NCBI GenBank assembly: GCA_021299615.1
Contig: JAJTHC010000118.1
Location: 1 to 13,900 of the forward strand
Reading direction: 5' to 3'
DNA from: Vampirovibrionales bacterium
GTDB lineage: Bacteria; Cyanobacteriota; Vampirovibrionia; Vampirovibrionales; JAJTHC01
DNA: 13,900 nucleotides
A program made the position numbers and the translations under genes. Shown here in pieces: positions 5,763-13,008 of this stretch. Position 1 is the first letter of the stretch. Each line of letters begins with the position of its first letter. The notes beneath the pieces were generated by a model that saw only the letters and a list, made by a program, of their open reading frames with translations, had not been told where the DNA came from and did no database searches.

Positions 5763-6683
5763 TTGTCTAAGCTGAAAATTAAACGCCTACCGTCTAAAAC
5801 ACAAGTCGCCTTAACGATTCCCAAGGTGCTAGAAGGGCATTTCTTTTCGCATCACATGCAAGGCGACCTGCATGTGAGGGTCGAACGTGTCGAGATGGTG
5901 GCTAAATCGCTGAAAGCCCCTGTCAGGCTACTTCACCTTTCGGATGTTCACCTAGACTGGAACACCGAAGCATGGCTAGAAGCCCTGTTGCCTCACATTC
6001 ATCGACTTTGCGAAAGTTATGAGATCGATGCCATGGTCTTTACAGGCGATGCCATTGCCTTTGGGCAGGACTACTTGCCTGCTCTGAGCGACTGGTTTAA
6101 CGCCCTGCCTGCCTTGCCGTGTTACGGCGTCATGGGCAATCACGATTATTACGAAGTCAGTCGTGGAAAAGCGGTGATTGAAGCCTTAGAAGCTGGTGGC
6201 GTGCATATGCTGGTGAATGAGTCGCATTGGCACACCTTTTCAGACGCTCAAGGGGGCTTGTATATTCATGGGGTTGATGACTTTGTGAAGGGGCATCCTG
6301 ATATGACGGCCTTGATTGAAACGGCGAAAGAAACGCCTGAACGCAATCATGTGTTGCTGGTGCATAATCCTGCTCAAATGGCGGAGCCTTTTGCGTGGGG
6401 AGCCTTTGATTTAGCCCTTGCTGGGCATACGCATGGGGGGCAGTTTCTTTGCCCGAATTGGTTGGCTCGTTTGTTGACGGAATCGCCTTATATTCGCAAT
6501 TGGTACCAGCTTGACGATGCGTCTTCTAGCAACGGCGGATGCGAGCTTTTTGTGCATCATGCGACAGGAACAGCAAGCGTCCCTTGCCCGATTCGTCTGC
6601 CGTTTATGAGCCGTCGCTTGCCCATTTCGGTGCCTCGTTGGGGGCTGATGAGTGAGCTAGTCATTCAGGAACTGGTGCCATAA
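5763..6683 (+). CDS. Calcineurin-like metallophosphoesterase, YkuE/YaeI-like
   Basis: Predicted two-metal phosphoesterase of 306 residues. All five metal-binding blocks are visible: D61-x-H63 in LSDVHL, GD96 in FTGDA, GNHD (125-128), H201 in LLVHNP and GHTHGG (221-226). This order and the GHTHGGQ block fit the YkuE/YaeI branch of COG1408, some members of which hydrolyse UDP-2,3-diacylglucosamine or act on membrane phospholipids. The exact substrate here is unknown. No signal peptide or membrane segment is seen. The start is TTG at 5763, with GTGAGAG (5747-5753) about nine bases upstream; the frame has no ATG close to it. The gene is probably co-transcribed with pheS (32-base gap). Its stop codon directly abuts the inverted-repeat element at 6684. 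Confidence 0.88.
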   Translation: MSKLKIKRLPSKTQVALTIPKVLEGHFFSHHMQGDLHVRVERVEMVAKSLKAPVRLLHLSDVHLDWNTEAWLEALLPHIHRLCESYEIDAMVFTGDAIAFGQDYLPALSDWFNALPALPCYGVMGNHDYYEVSRGKAVIEALEAGGVHMLVNESHWHTFSDAQGGLYIHGVDDFVKGHPDMTALIETAKETPERNHVLLVHNPAQMAEPFAWGAFDLALAGHTHGGQFLCPNWLARLLTESPYIRNWYQLDDASSSNGGCELFVHHATGTASVPCPIRLPFMSRRLPISVPRWGLMSELVIQELVP

Positions 6684-6840
6684 GACACTAGGTAGTGTCG
6701 ACATTCAGACCATAAAGGGTACTTTCTGTGTCAAAACAAGCCGTTTTTTCGTTATGTACGTCTATGTACACGCCTCAAAAGCCGTTTGTTTTTCCTTGAA
6801 ATTCCTCCTTTCTTGACTAAATGTCGATACTACCTAGCGT
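6684..6840. mobile_element. MITE-like element with 18-bp terminal inverted repeats
   Basis: CTAGGTAGTGTCGACATT at 6688-6705 and the reverse complement of 6820-6837 match in 17 of 18 positions. The left end is also a perfect local hairpin, GACACTA/TAGTGTC (6684-6699). Inside are two related motifs built on AAGCCGTTT/AAAAGCCGTTTG (about 6737 and 6776) and a TGTAC/GTACA inverted pair (6755-6770). No protein-coding frame is present. It fills the whole spacer between two convergent genes, touching both stop codons, so it may now act as a bidirectional terminator. No clear target-site duplication is visible. A purely structural convergent terminator is the alternative. Confidence 0.5.
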
Positions 6841-6843
6841 AAT

Positions 6844-7659
6844 TTAAGTGGATTGAGACGTCTCACCGTCTTCAGCGTTTTCTGCTTCCTCTTCCTTTTG
6901 AGCCTTCATCTCTTCCACGGCTTGATCAAAGCTATTTTCGTCGGGTTCCATGAGATAAAACTTCAAACGAGTGACTAGTAATAAGGGACGCTTTAAATGT
7001 CGAGAAGCGTCAGACTTCTTCGCACTGGTATTCTGATTGTCAAAGTTAGTCATGGTTCTTCCGTCTAAGCCTTCATAACTTAGGTACATCGTTTCCACTT
7101 TAACCAATTCTTTTTTAAAGGTGGCAAGGGTTTCAATAAACTTTTTGATTTGGGAGAAGTTGCCTCTTATTTTAAGTTCCATTTTGGTTGAATACAAAGG
7201 CAAATCACCTTCTTTAATGGTTTGAAAGCGTTGTAAGGCTTCGGGGATTTCGTTGCTTTGCTCGCCTTCTTCTTTCGAACCTTGAAGCCTGCTCGCATTG
7301 GTACCTTCTTCGCCCGCAAATGGTTGAATGGTAATGAGTTGATTGCCTGTGCCAGTGGCAATATCTGAAAGTACACGCATGAAGCCTTTCATCCGTGATT
7401 CTAAATCTTTATTTTCAAACGCAAAGGAAAGGGCGTCCTTGTTTTCTTCATATTGAGTTTTACCTTGACCTAGGACTTGATTAAGTTCCATTTGATTGGC
7501 TTCAAGTGTTTGTAATGCGGTAGAAGCTGTTGCTAAAGTAGATGTACTTTCTTCTAAGCCCTTTAATTGAGGCTTTATTAGCATCGAATAGCCTGAGAGT
7601 AATATCCCGATGGAACACATCGCACTAAGGAGTATGGCTTCACGTTGATTAAATTCCAT
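6844..7659 (-). CDS. pilO: Type IV pilus inner-membrane platform protein, PilO-like
   Basis: 271 residues with a PilO architecture. A short cytoplasmic N-terminus is followed by a single membrane helix (about residues 9-28), a periplasmic coiled coil (about 30-75), and a mixed alpha/beta region with the pattern LPLYSTKMELKIRGNF then FIETL (about 155-185) typical of the PilO ferredoxin-like fold. A charged, low-complexity tail (about 245-271) ends the protein. PilO pairs with PilN and links the cytoplasmic PilM ring to the secretin side of the pilus machine. ATG at 7659 has a good AAGGA ribosome binding site (7669-7673 on the plus strand) nine bases upstream. It follows the PilM-PilN gene by 29 bases and is likely co-transcribed. 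Assignment rests on architecture plus neighbour, not on a diagnostic motif. Confidence 0.75.
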   Translation of the reverse strand: MEFNQREAILLSAMCSIGILLSGYSMLIKPQLKGLEESTSTLATASTALQTLEANQMELNQVLGQGKTQYEENKDALSFAFENKDLESRMKGFMRVLSDIATGTGNQLITIQPFAGEEGTNASRLQGSKEEGEQSNEIPEALQRFQTIKEGDLPLYSTKMELKIRGNFSQIKKFIETLATFKKELVKVETMYLSYEGLDGRTMTNFDNQNTSAKKSDASRHLKRPLLLVTRLKFYLMEPDENSFDQAVEEMKAQKEEEAENAEDGETSQST

Positions 7660-7688
7660 GTGTCGGGATCCTTCATTCGAAGAGGGTA

Positions 7689-9392
7689 TTAATTGGTTAA
7701 GTCTTCTGTTTGTTCTGTTTTTGTGGACTGAGAAGCTGTTTCTGGTTTAGGGGCATTACTTTTTTCATCTTGTTTGCTTTTATTTTCTTCAGGACTGGCT
7801 TCTAAACCTTCAACAAGTTTTTTCTCCTGTTGCTTAACTTTTGTCTTAGCTAGGTTTGTGGTATCTAGCAAACCACCTAGCATAAAGCTATAAATCAAGG
7901 GTTTTTCAGAGCTAACTTCTTCTTCACGAATATAATGCAAGACAAAGTTTTGACCATAATGACGTTCTTCTAATTGATTCGTTAAATCTAAAATGTCTTC
8001 ATGCCGAATGGCGTTACCTGTAATTGAAATGTTTTTGTCATAGCCGACTTCGCTAAACCATAAAGAAGGAGGCAAATTTTGAATATCGTTTAAAAGTCCA
8101 AGTAAGATATTATTAACGCCTTTTGATTCATTAGCAATAAGTAAAATCTTTGCCGAAAGTTGGTTGCTTCTTTCATAATAATCAATTTGATCTTTTAAGC
8201 GAGCGATACTGGCTTCAAGCTGAACTTTGTTTTTTGCCGCTTCTTGTTGCTGATGTTCATTTGATGTATTGATGCTCATGGTTGTTAGCCATGCAATACC
8301 CACTATTGCACAAGAACCCAAAATGCAAGGCAAAACAAGCGTCATTAAGAGATTGTTTTTAAAATCCACGCCTTGCAGAGAAGAAGCACTAAAGCTTTCA
8401 AAGGAAAAGCTTGATTTACTTTTGTTATAAGGTGAACGCTTGTCTAAAAAGTTAAGGCTATAAGGTTGTGGTTCAAGTTCTATAAAGCACCCTCCTACAG
8501 CAACCACGCCAATATCGGCACGATCCACCTGTAGGGAGTTAGGCACTTCAAAGCTTCTGAAGTTTACCCCGATTTCATGTTGCAAATGTTGCAATAACAC
8601 ATAGTTCAAACGATGTGCAAACCAAAACAGGGGTTCAAAGGGCTTAACTGCCACAACCGTTCGATGTAATTCATTCACCAAGTCACTTAAGACAACAGGG
8701 TTTTCGTTCGCATTCGCTAAGACTTGCCCTGAAAGCGTGATTTCGCGAATATCAATAAGATTTCGCCCACGCCAAATAAAGAAACGAAGTCGGTCAAACT
8801 CGTGCATCATCGAACCCCAGCAGAAGCTGGTGTCTTCCGCTTGTTCTGCGATGCTGGACATAATGCCTGTGGCAATCATGCTACGAATCACTTGAATCGG
8901 TTCAACTTCAATAGAAAGCAATTGGATTTTGGCGTCTGCGGCTGCTTTTTGATAGCGTAAGAAAGTATCTTTACGCACGGCACTGTAAATCAATTTTTGG
9001 TTCGCCACATTGACGGCATCGCCAATTTCTTCAAAAGCTACAACGGCTTCTGTGTTGTCAAAGGCTCTAAATCGCTCGGCTTCACTAGCAAGAAAAACAT
9101 AGTATTCTTCTCGCTCCATTTTAGGGAGTTCCATCAGTCGCAATAAAGTACAAGGAATGCTTAAATGAACTTTACGAGTGTGGGCTTCTAAATCTTTCAT
9201 CATTAAGGCAAGTAATTCACTTAAAAGGTTCGCATCCGCAATGACATCCCCCCCCGAAACCAAAACACCCATGGGCATTTTATGCACCACGGATTTAATG
9301 ACTTCTTGGCGATCATGGCTATAGACCGCCCCTTCTATTTCGTTGGCGGCAATGCTAATTGAAATGCTAAACTTGTCTTTTTTCTTACTCAT
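7689..9392 (-). CDS. PilM-PilN fusion protein of the type IV pilus platform
   Basis: 567 residues combine two proteins that are normally separate. Residues 1 to about 305 resemble the actin-like PilM (alternating strands, the LSELLALMMKDLEAHTRKVHL segment, and IQLLSIEVEPIQVIR, the usual PilM block before the second lobe). Residues 312-319, SLNFLDKR, correspond to the PilN N-terminal motif that docks into PilM. A membrane helix follows (348-372), then a coiled coil (about 378-415) and a PilN periplasmic domain (about 425-505). A Q/E/K/S-rich tail (from about 510) ends it. The classical first phosphate loop of PilM is not obvious near SISIAANEIEG, so nucleotide binding may be lost. A G8 run (C8 on the plus strand, 9248-9255) lies in codons 46-49. 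The start is ATG 9392; only a weak GAG precedes it. PilO is directly downstream. Confidence 0.8.
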   Translation of the reverse strand: MSKKKDKFSISISIAANEIEGAVYSHDRQEVIKSVVHKMPMGVLVSGGDVIADANLLSELLALMMKDLEAHTRKVHLSIPCTLLRLMELPKMEREEYYVFLASEAERFRAFDNTEAVVAFEEIGDAVNVANQKLIYSAVRKDTFLRYQKAAADAKIQLLSIEVEPIQVIRSMIATGIMSSIAEQAEDTSFCWGSMMHEFDRLRFFIWRGRNLIDIREITLSGQVLANANENPVVLSDLVNELHRTVVAVKPFEPLFWFAHRLNYVLLQHLQHEIGVNFRSFEVPNSLQVDRADIGVVAVGGCFIELEPQPYSLNFLDKRSPYNKSKSSFSFESFSASSLQGVDFKNNLLMTLVLPCILGSCAIVGIAWLTTMSINTSNEHQQQEAAKNKVQLEASIARLKDQIDYYERSNQLSAKILLIANESKGVNNILLGLLNDIQNLPPSLWFSEVGYDKNISITGNAIRHEDILDLTNQLEERHYGQNFVLHYIREEEVSSEKPLIYSFMLGGLLDTTNLAKTKVKQQEKKLVEGLEASPEENKSKQDEKSNAPKPETASQSTKTEQTEDLTN

Positions 9393-9420
9393 CGCAGTCT
9401 CATTTTTAGTGCCTTTTCGT

Positions 9421-9468
9421 GTATAATGAAGCTATGAAAATTACACAAAAAGATTACTTTCATTATAC
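9421..9468. promoter_or_regulatory. 10-bp inverted repeat spanning the divergent promoters
   Basis: GTATAATGAA (9421-9430) and TTCATTATAC (9459-9468) are perfect inverted arms with 28 bases between. Each arm contains one of the two divergent TATAAT boxes. The arrangement could be two operator half-sites for a shared regulator, or simply the symmetric reuse of a -10 sequence. Confidence 0.45.
9422..9427 (+). promoter_or_regulatory. -10 box of the cyclo-ligase gene, predicted leaderless
   Basis: A perfect TATAAT ends six bases before ATG 9434, so the first transcribed base would be the A of the start codon. No Shine-Dalgarno sequence precedes either ATG 9434 or the in-frame GTG at 9419. A -35 box is not clear. 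Confidence 0.45.
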
Positions 9469-10123
9469 CAAAGCGGACTGGCGTCTATGGGCGAAGGCAT
9501 GGCGTAATTCATTCATGAGTGGTACGTTTAAGCCGACTACGTCCCCAAAAAACGCCGATTCACAAATCGCAACGATGCTTGATACCTGCTTAGTAAGCCT
9601 CGCAAAGCAGATACCTGCTTTGAACATTGCCATTTACTTGCCCACGCAAGGGGAGGTGGATCTTATGCCCTTCTATATCCGTTGTGTTGAACGGGGACAT
9701 ACGCTTGTAGCACCTCGTGTGGTGGGTAAGGCTCAATTGGCGTGGTATCGTATTATTCAACTCCCTCAGGATGCTCCTGAATTATGGCAGAAAAGCCTTT
9801 TTGGCATTTGGGAGCCTAAGGCGTCCTTGGACGTATTTGATGGCTTGCCTCATGTTGTGCTAGTGCCTTGTTTAATGGCGGATTCTAAAGGGTTTCGTTT
9901 AGGGTATGGCGGTGGTTTTTACGATGCTCAACTGACGAAATGGCAAGCCAATGCCAAGCGTTTTAGGCAAGCTCCCCCTTTGAGTTTGGGGATTTTATAT
10001 CAAGAAACCGTCATTCGTTCCCTACCTGTAGATGAGTGGGATGCTCCGTTAGATGCCCTTTTGACTGAAGCAGGCTTCCTTCACATTCTGAAACAAAAGC
10101 TTTCATACCAACTAAACGAATGA
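9434..10123 (+). CDS. 5-formyltetrahydrofolate cyclo-ligase
   Basis: The enzyme (5,10-methenyltetrahydrofolate synthetase, COG0212) converts 5-formyltetrahydrofolate to 5,10-methenyltetrahydrofolate with ATP in the cytoplasm. Visible hallmarks are the N-terminal IAIYLPTQGEVD segment (substrate site), LFGIWEP, VLVPCLMAD, and the ATP-binding RLGYGGGFYD block (about 155-164), followed by LGILYQE and DAPLDALLTE at the C-terminus. The protein has 229 residues from ATG 9434. The alternative GTG at 9419 adds five residues but would put the start codon upstream of the best -10 box. The gene is divergent from pilMN and shares its control region. It is followed by a 191-base spacer before mutS, so it may be a single-gene unit. 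Confidence 0.9.
   Translation: MKITQKDYFHYTKADWRLWAKAWRNSFMSGTFKPTTSPKNADSQIATMLDTCLVSLAKQIPALNIAIYLPTQGEVDLMPFYIRCVERGHTLVAPRVVGKAQLAWYRIIQLPQDAPELWQKSLFGIWEPKASLDVFDGLPHVVLVPCLMADSKGFRLGYGGGFYDAQLTKWQANAKRFRQAPPLSLGILYQETVIRSLPVDEWDAPLDALLTEAGFLHILKQKLSYQLNE
9462..9470 (-). promoter_or_regulatory. Extended -10 promoter for the pilMN-pilO operon
   Basis: On the minus strand the sequence reads TGGTATAAT, a perfect extended -10 (TGnTATAAT), with its TATAAT on plus positions 9467-9462. Transcription would start near 9455 and leave a leader of about 60 bases before the ATG at 9392. No -35 box is recognisable, as is common for extended -10 promoters. It lies inside the 5' coding part of the divergent cyclo-ligase gene. 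Confidence 0.5.
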
Positions 10124-10149
10124 TACCATTTAAACGATTGAATAGCGTA

Positions 10150-10180
10150 TAGGTGGATTCTAGGTGCCTAGATTCGCCTA
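10150..10180 (+). terminator. Strong hairpin downstream of the cyclo-ligase gene
   Basis: TAGGTGGA and TTCGCCTA form an outer stem (two G-U pairs). After one bulged T, TCTAGG and CCTAGA form an inner stem closed by a TG turn. Together this is about 14 pairs in RNA. There is no T-run after it, so it may be a factor-dependent terminator, a processing site or a leader element rather than a classic intrinsic terminator. The rest of the spacer (10181-10258) shows nothing recognisable. Confidence 0.45.
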
Positions 10181-10258
10181 CTGTCCAGAAAACTCTAAAC
10201 TTGGCTATATTAGCGATGCAAGTAGCTTTATGAAAATGTAACGCTTCTGCTTGAAGAC

Positions 10259-10287
10259 TTGAATCTAGGGCTTAAGCAAGCTAAACT
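10259..10287 (+). promoter_or_regulatory. Probable mutS promoter
   Basis: TTGAAT (10259-10264) and TAAACT (10282-10287) each match four of six consensus bases and are spaced 17 bases apart. The inferred start lies near 10294. A good ribosome binding site, AAAGGA (10301-10306), stands eight bases before ATG 10315. Confidence 0.35.
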
Positions 10288-10314
10288 AAGGCTAATGATT
10301 AAAGGAATGCCCTG

Positions 10315-12975
10315 ATGTTTGAATCGCCCTATCAACCCGAATCCATTGCTCTTGAAGGGCTAGAACGCTACGGCACCGTCTTTACCTACAAAGCCAACAA
10401 AAACGATGCCACACCCATGATGCGACAATTCCTTGAAGTCAAGGAACAGTATCGGGATCTCATCCTGCTCTACCGCATGGGTGATTTTTACGAAACCTTT
10501 TTTGAAGATGCGGTTCTCGCCGCTCGTCACCTAGAATTGACTTTGACAGGTAAGGACTGCGGTGCCTTAGGCAAAATCCCGATGGCAGGCGTGCCTGTTA
10601 AGTCGGTGGATGTGTATGTGCCTCGCTTGTTGAATGCTGGCTTTAAAATCGCCATTTGTGAACAAATGGAAGATCCTGCCACCGCAAAAGGCATCGTCAA
10701 GCGGGATGTGGTGCGGATTTTATCGGCTGGTACCATCACGGAAACGCAACAGTTGACGCCCCATAATGCTCACTATTTGGCGGCGGTTTTACTCCCTAAG
10801 GGGATCAATCAAAGCACCAAAGACGCTCACCTTAATAAAACACCGTGTGCGTTGGCGTATGTCGATATTAGCACAGGACGTTTTTGCGTCACTGAACTGC
10901 CTTATGCCCATTTGCTTACGGAACTGGATCGCTTGGCACCACAAGAGCTTTTGGTGCAAGGCGTGCTTCAAAAGTCGGACATCCCTGGTATTCCAGGGCG
11001 TTGGACGGCTGACGTGCCTGCGGAAATTCAAGAAAAAGCCCCCTGTACGCCTTTGGCGAAAGAAGTTATTACGAATAAAAATGCCTATGAACGCATTTGT
11101 CACTTGTTAAATGTGGCAAGTTTGGAAGGTTACGGCATTTACGAAACGGATACCGCCCTCATTCAAGCCTGTAGCATGATTGTGCATTATTTGAATTATA
11201 GTTTTTTAGAAACCCCTGTTCACTTTGACGGCATTCAACGCATTTATGCGGACAAACAGGTGCGTCTTTCTGCCAATGCCCGTAAGCATTTGGAACTTTT
11301 GCCGAATCCGAAAGAAAATAATGCCGTTTCTTTGTATCAGATTTTGAATCGTTGCATGACACCCATGGGGCAACGGCTTTTGAAAGAATGGGTCGCCTGC
11401 CCCACGCATCACTTGCCAGAACTAGAAAGTCGTTTAGAAGCCGTGGAAGACTTGGTGAATCAACCCCATACACGGCAGTTGTTGCGTCAACTCTTGCCTA
11501 ATATTTATGATGTGGAACGTTTGGCGACTCGATTGGCGAACTTGTCGGCTACCCCTCGTGATTTGGGGGCGTTGATGCAATCCTTGAAAGTCTTGCCTCG
11601 CTTGAGTCAGACCGTCTTGCGATGTTCCGCTTTTTATTTGGAGCGTTTGAAAGCCTTTCCCCCTGAACTGGCTCAAGCTTTGGCGTTAATGGAAAATGCC
11701 TTGCAAGACGATTTGCCCATTATGTTGAAAGACGGCGGGATTATTCGTCCTGCGTTTAGCCCTACGCTGGATGAATTGCGTGATTTGGTGCAGAATCAAG
11801 CCCAGTGGATCGACGCGTATGAAGCTCAAGAACGTGAAGCCACAGGCATTAAGCATCTCAAAGTACAGTTCACCAATGCCACAGGCTACTTTATTGAAGT
11901 GAGCAAAGGCAGTGTGTCGCAAGTGCCTGCTCGCTATCAACAAAAGCAAAGCCTCACTAATGCGACACGTTTTATGACCCCTGAACTCAAAGCCCACGAA
12001 TCAGCGGTGCTGGATGCTCAAAACCGTTTGCTTCATCTGGAAAGCGATTTGTTTTTACAGTTACGTCGGCAATTGTTGGCGTATGCCCCTGTTTTTAAGG
12101 AAGTGGCTCATCGCTTGGCGTGCTTGGATGTCTTGCAATCCTTTGCGGAAGTGGCTCAAACCCACGGATACAACCGCCCTCACTTGGTGCAAGCCCCTAT
12201 TTTGGAGCTTCAGCAGGTGCGTCACCCTGTGATTGAACAGCAGTTACCCAAGGGGCGTTTTGTTCCAAATAATACGGCTTTAGCAGGACAATCGACGGAT
12301 AAAAGTTCACCGTTTCCGCAAGTGGAAATCATTACAGGTCCGAACATGGCAGGCAAATCAACGTATATGCGTCAAGTCGCCTTATGCGTGTTAATGGCAC
12401 ACATCGGATGCTTTGTGCCTGCGACTCACGCCATGATTGGCTTGGTCGATGCCATTTTTACCCGAATAGGTGCGATGGACAATGTTTCCGCTGGGCAGTC
12501 GACTTTTATGGTGGAAATGGCTGAAACGGCTGAGATTTTAAATACGGCGACCGCTCAATCGCTGGTGATTTTGGATGAAGTCGGGCGTGGTACCAGCACT
12601 TACGACGGTGTAGCGATTGCTTGGAGCGTCGTGGAGCATTTAGTGGAATCGGTAGGGGCGAGAACTTTATTTGCCACGCATTACCATGAACTCAATGTGT
12701 TAGAGTTGGCTCACCCAAGCTTGATTCAAAATGTGCGAATGGTGGTCGCCGAACAAGATGGGGAGCTGGTCTTTTTGCATCGGGTGGAAGCAGGGGCTGC
12801 ACAAAAGAGTTATGGGATCCAAGTGGCTAAAATGGCGGGCTTGCCTGCTCGAGTCTTGCAACAGGCGACAGGGCGTTTGAATGATATGCAGAAAATGGCG
12901 AATCAGCAATTGCGTCAACGTCGTTCGAGCCTTACGGGGCTTTCGGAAGAGGATGCTCAGTTGAGCATTTTTTAA
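10315..12975 (+). CDS. mutS: DNA mismatch repair protein MutS
   Basis: MutS recognises mismatches and small loops and recruits MutL, acting on newly replicated DNA. The 886 residues show the full architecture. The mismatch-binding domain has the Phe-x-Glu motif in GDFYETF (F58, E60), shifted about 22 residues from the E. coli position by a longer N-terminus. The connector, core and clamp domains follow, with TGYFIEVSK near residue 521. The ATPase domain has Walker A TGPNMAGKST (674-683), Walker B with DE at 754-755 in ILDEVGRGTSTYDG, and TLFATHYHEL. The C-terminus ends in QLSIF (882-886), which fits the consensus for beta-clamp binding. ATG 10315 is supported by AAAGGA. mutL is not in the window. 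It is convergent with pyrG. Confidence 0.97.
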   Translation: MFESPYQPESIALEGLERYGTVFTYKANKNDATPMMRQFLEVKEQYRDLILLYRMGDFYETFFEDAVLAARHLELTLTGKDCGALGKIPMAGVPVKSVDVYVPRLLNAGFKIAICEQMEDPATAKGIVKRDVVRILSAGTITETQQLTPHNAHYLAAVLLPKGINQSTKDAHLNKTPCALAYVDISTGRFCVTELPYAHLLTELDRLAPQELLVQGVLQKSDIPGIPGRWTADVPAEIQEKAPCTPLAKEVITNKNAYERICHLLNVASLEGYGIYETDTALIQACSMIVHYLNYSFLETPVHFDGIQRIYADKQVRLSANARKHLELLPNPKENNAVSLYQILNRCMTPMGQRLLKEWVACPTHHLPELESRLEAVEDLVNQPHTRQLLRQLLPNIYDVERLATRLANLSATPRDLGALMQSLKVLPRLSQTVLRCSAFYLERLKAFPPELAQALALMENALQDDLPIMLKDGGIIRPAFSPTLDELRDLVQNQAQWIDAYEAQEREATGIKHLKVQFTNATGYFIEVSKGSVSQVPARYQQKQSLTNATRFMTPELKAHESAVLDAQNRLLHLESDLFLQLRRQLLAYAPVFKEVAHRLACLDVLQSFAEVAQTHGYNRPHLVQAPILELQQVRHPVIEQQLPKGRFVPNNTALAGQSTDKSSPFPQVEIITGPNMAGKSTYMRQVALCVLMAHIGCFVPATHAMIGLVDAIFTRIGAMDNVSAGQSTFMVEMAETAEILNTATAQSLVILDEVGRGTSTYDGVAIAWSVVEHLVESVGARTLFATHYHELNVLELAHPSLIQNVRMVVAEQDGELVFLHRVEAGAAQKSYGIQVAKMAGLPARVLQQATGRLNDMQKMANQQLRQRRSSLTGLSEEDAQLSIF

Positions 12976-13008
12976 AAATCAATACCTTCTTAAACTAAGA
13001 ATTGGTAT
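12965..13008 (-). terminator. Candidate pyrG terminator overlapping both convergent stop regions
   Basis: Arms ATACC (12982-12986) with TTCTTA (12987-12992) pair with TAAGAA (12996-13001) and GGTAT (13004-13008), with a three-base loop and a TT bulge. Leaving the hairpin on the minus strand, the sequence reads TGATTTTT, a short T-run. The stem includes the pyrG stop codon, and the T-run abuts the mutS stop, so the two genes share a very compact end. Confidence 0.4.

Noticed and set aside
9419..9433. GTG start for the cyclo-ligase
   Set aside because: It has no ribosome binding site, and the codon lies upstream of the best -10 box. ATG 9434 is better.
10789..11997. Several minus-strand frames of about 70-104 codons opposite mutS
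   Set aside because: All overlap recognisable MutS domains and show no family motif of their own.
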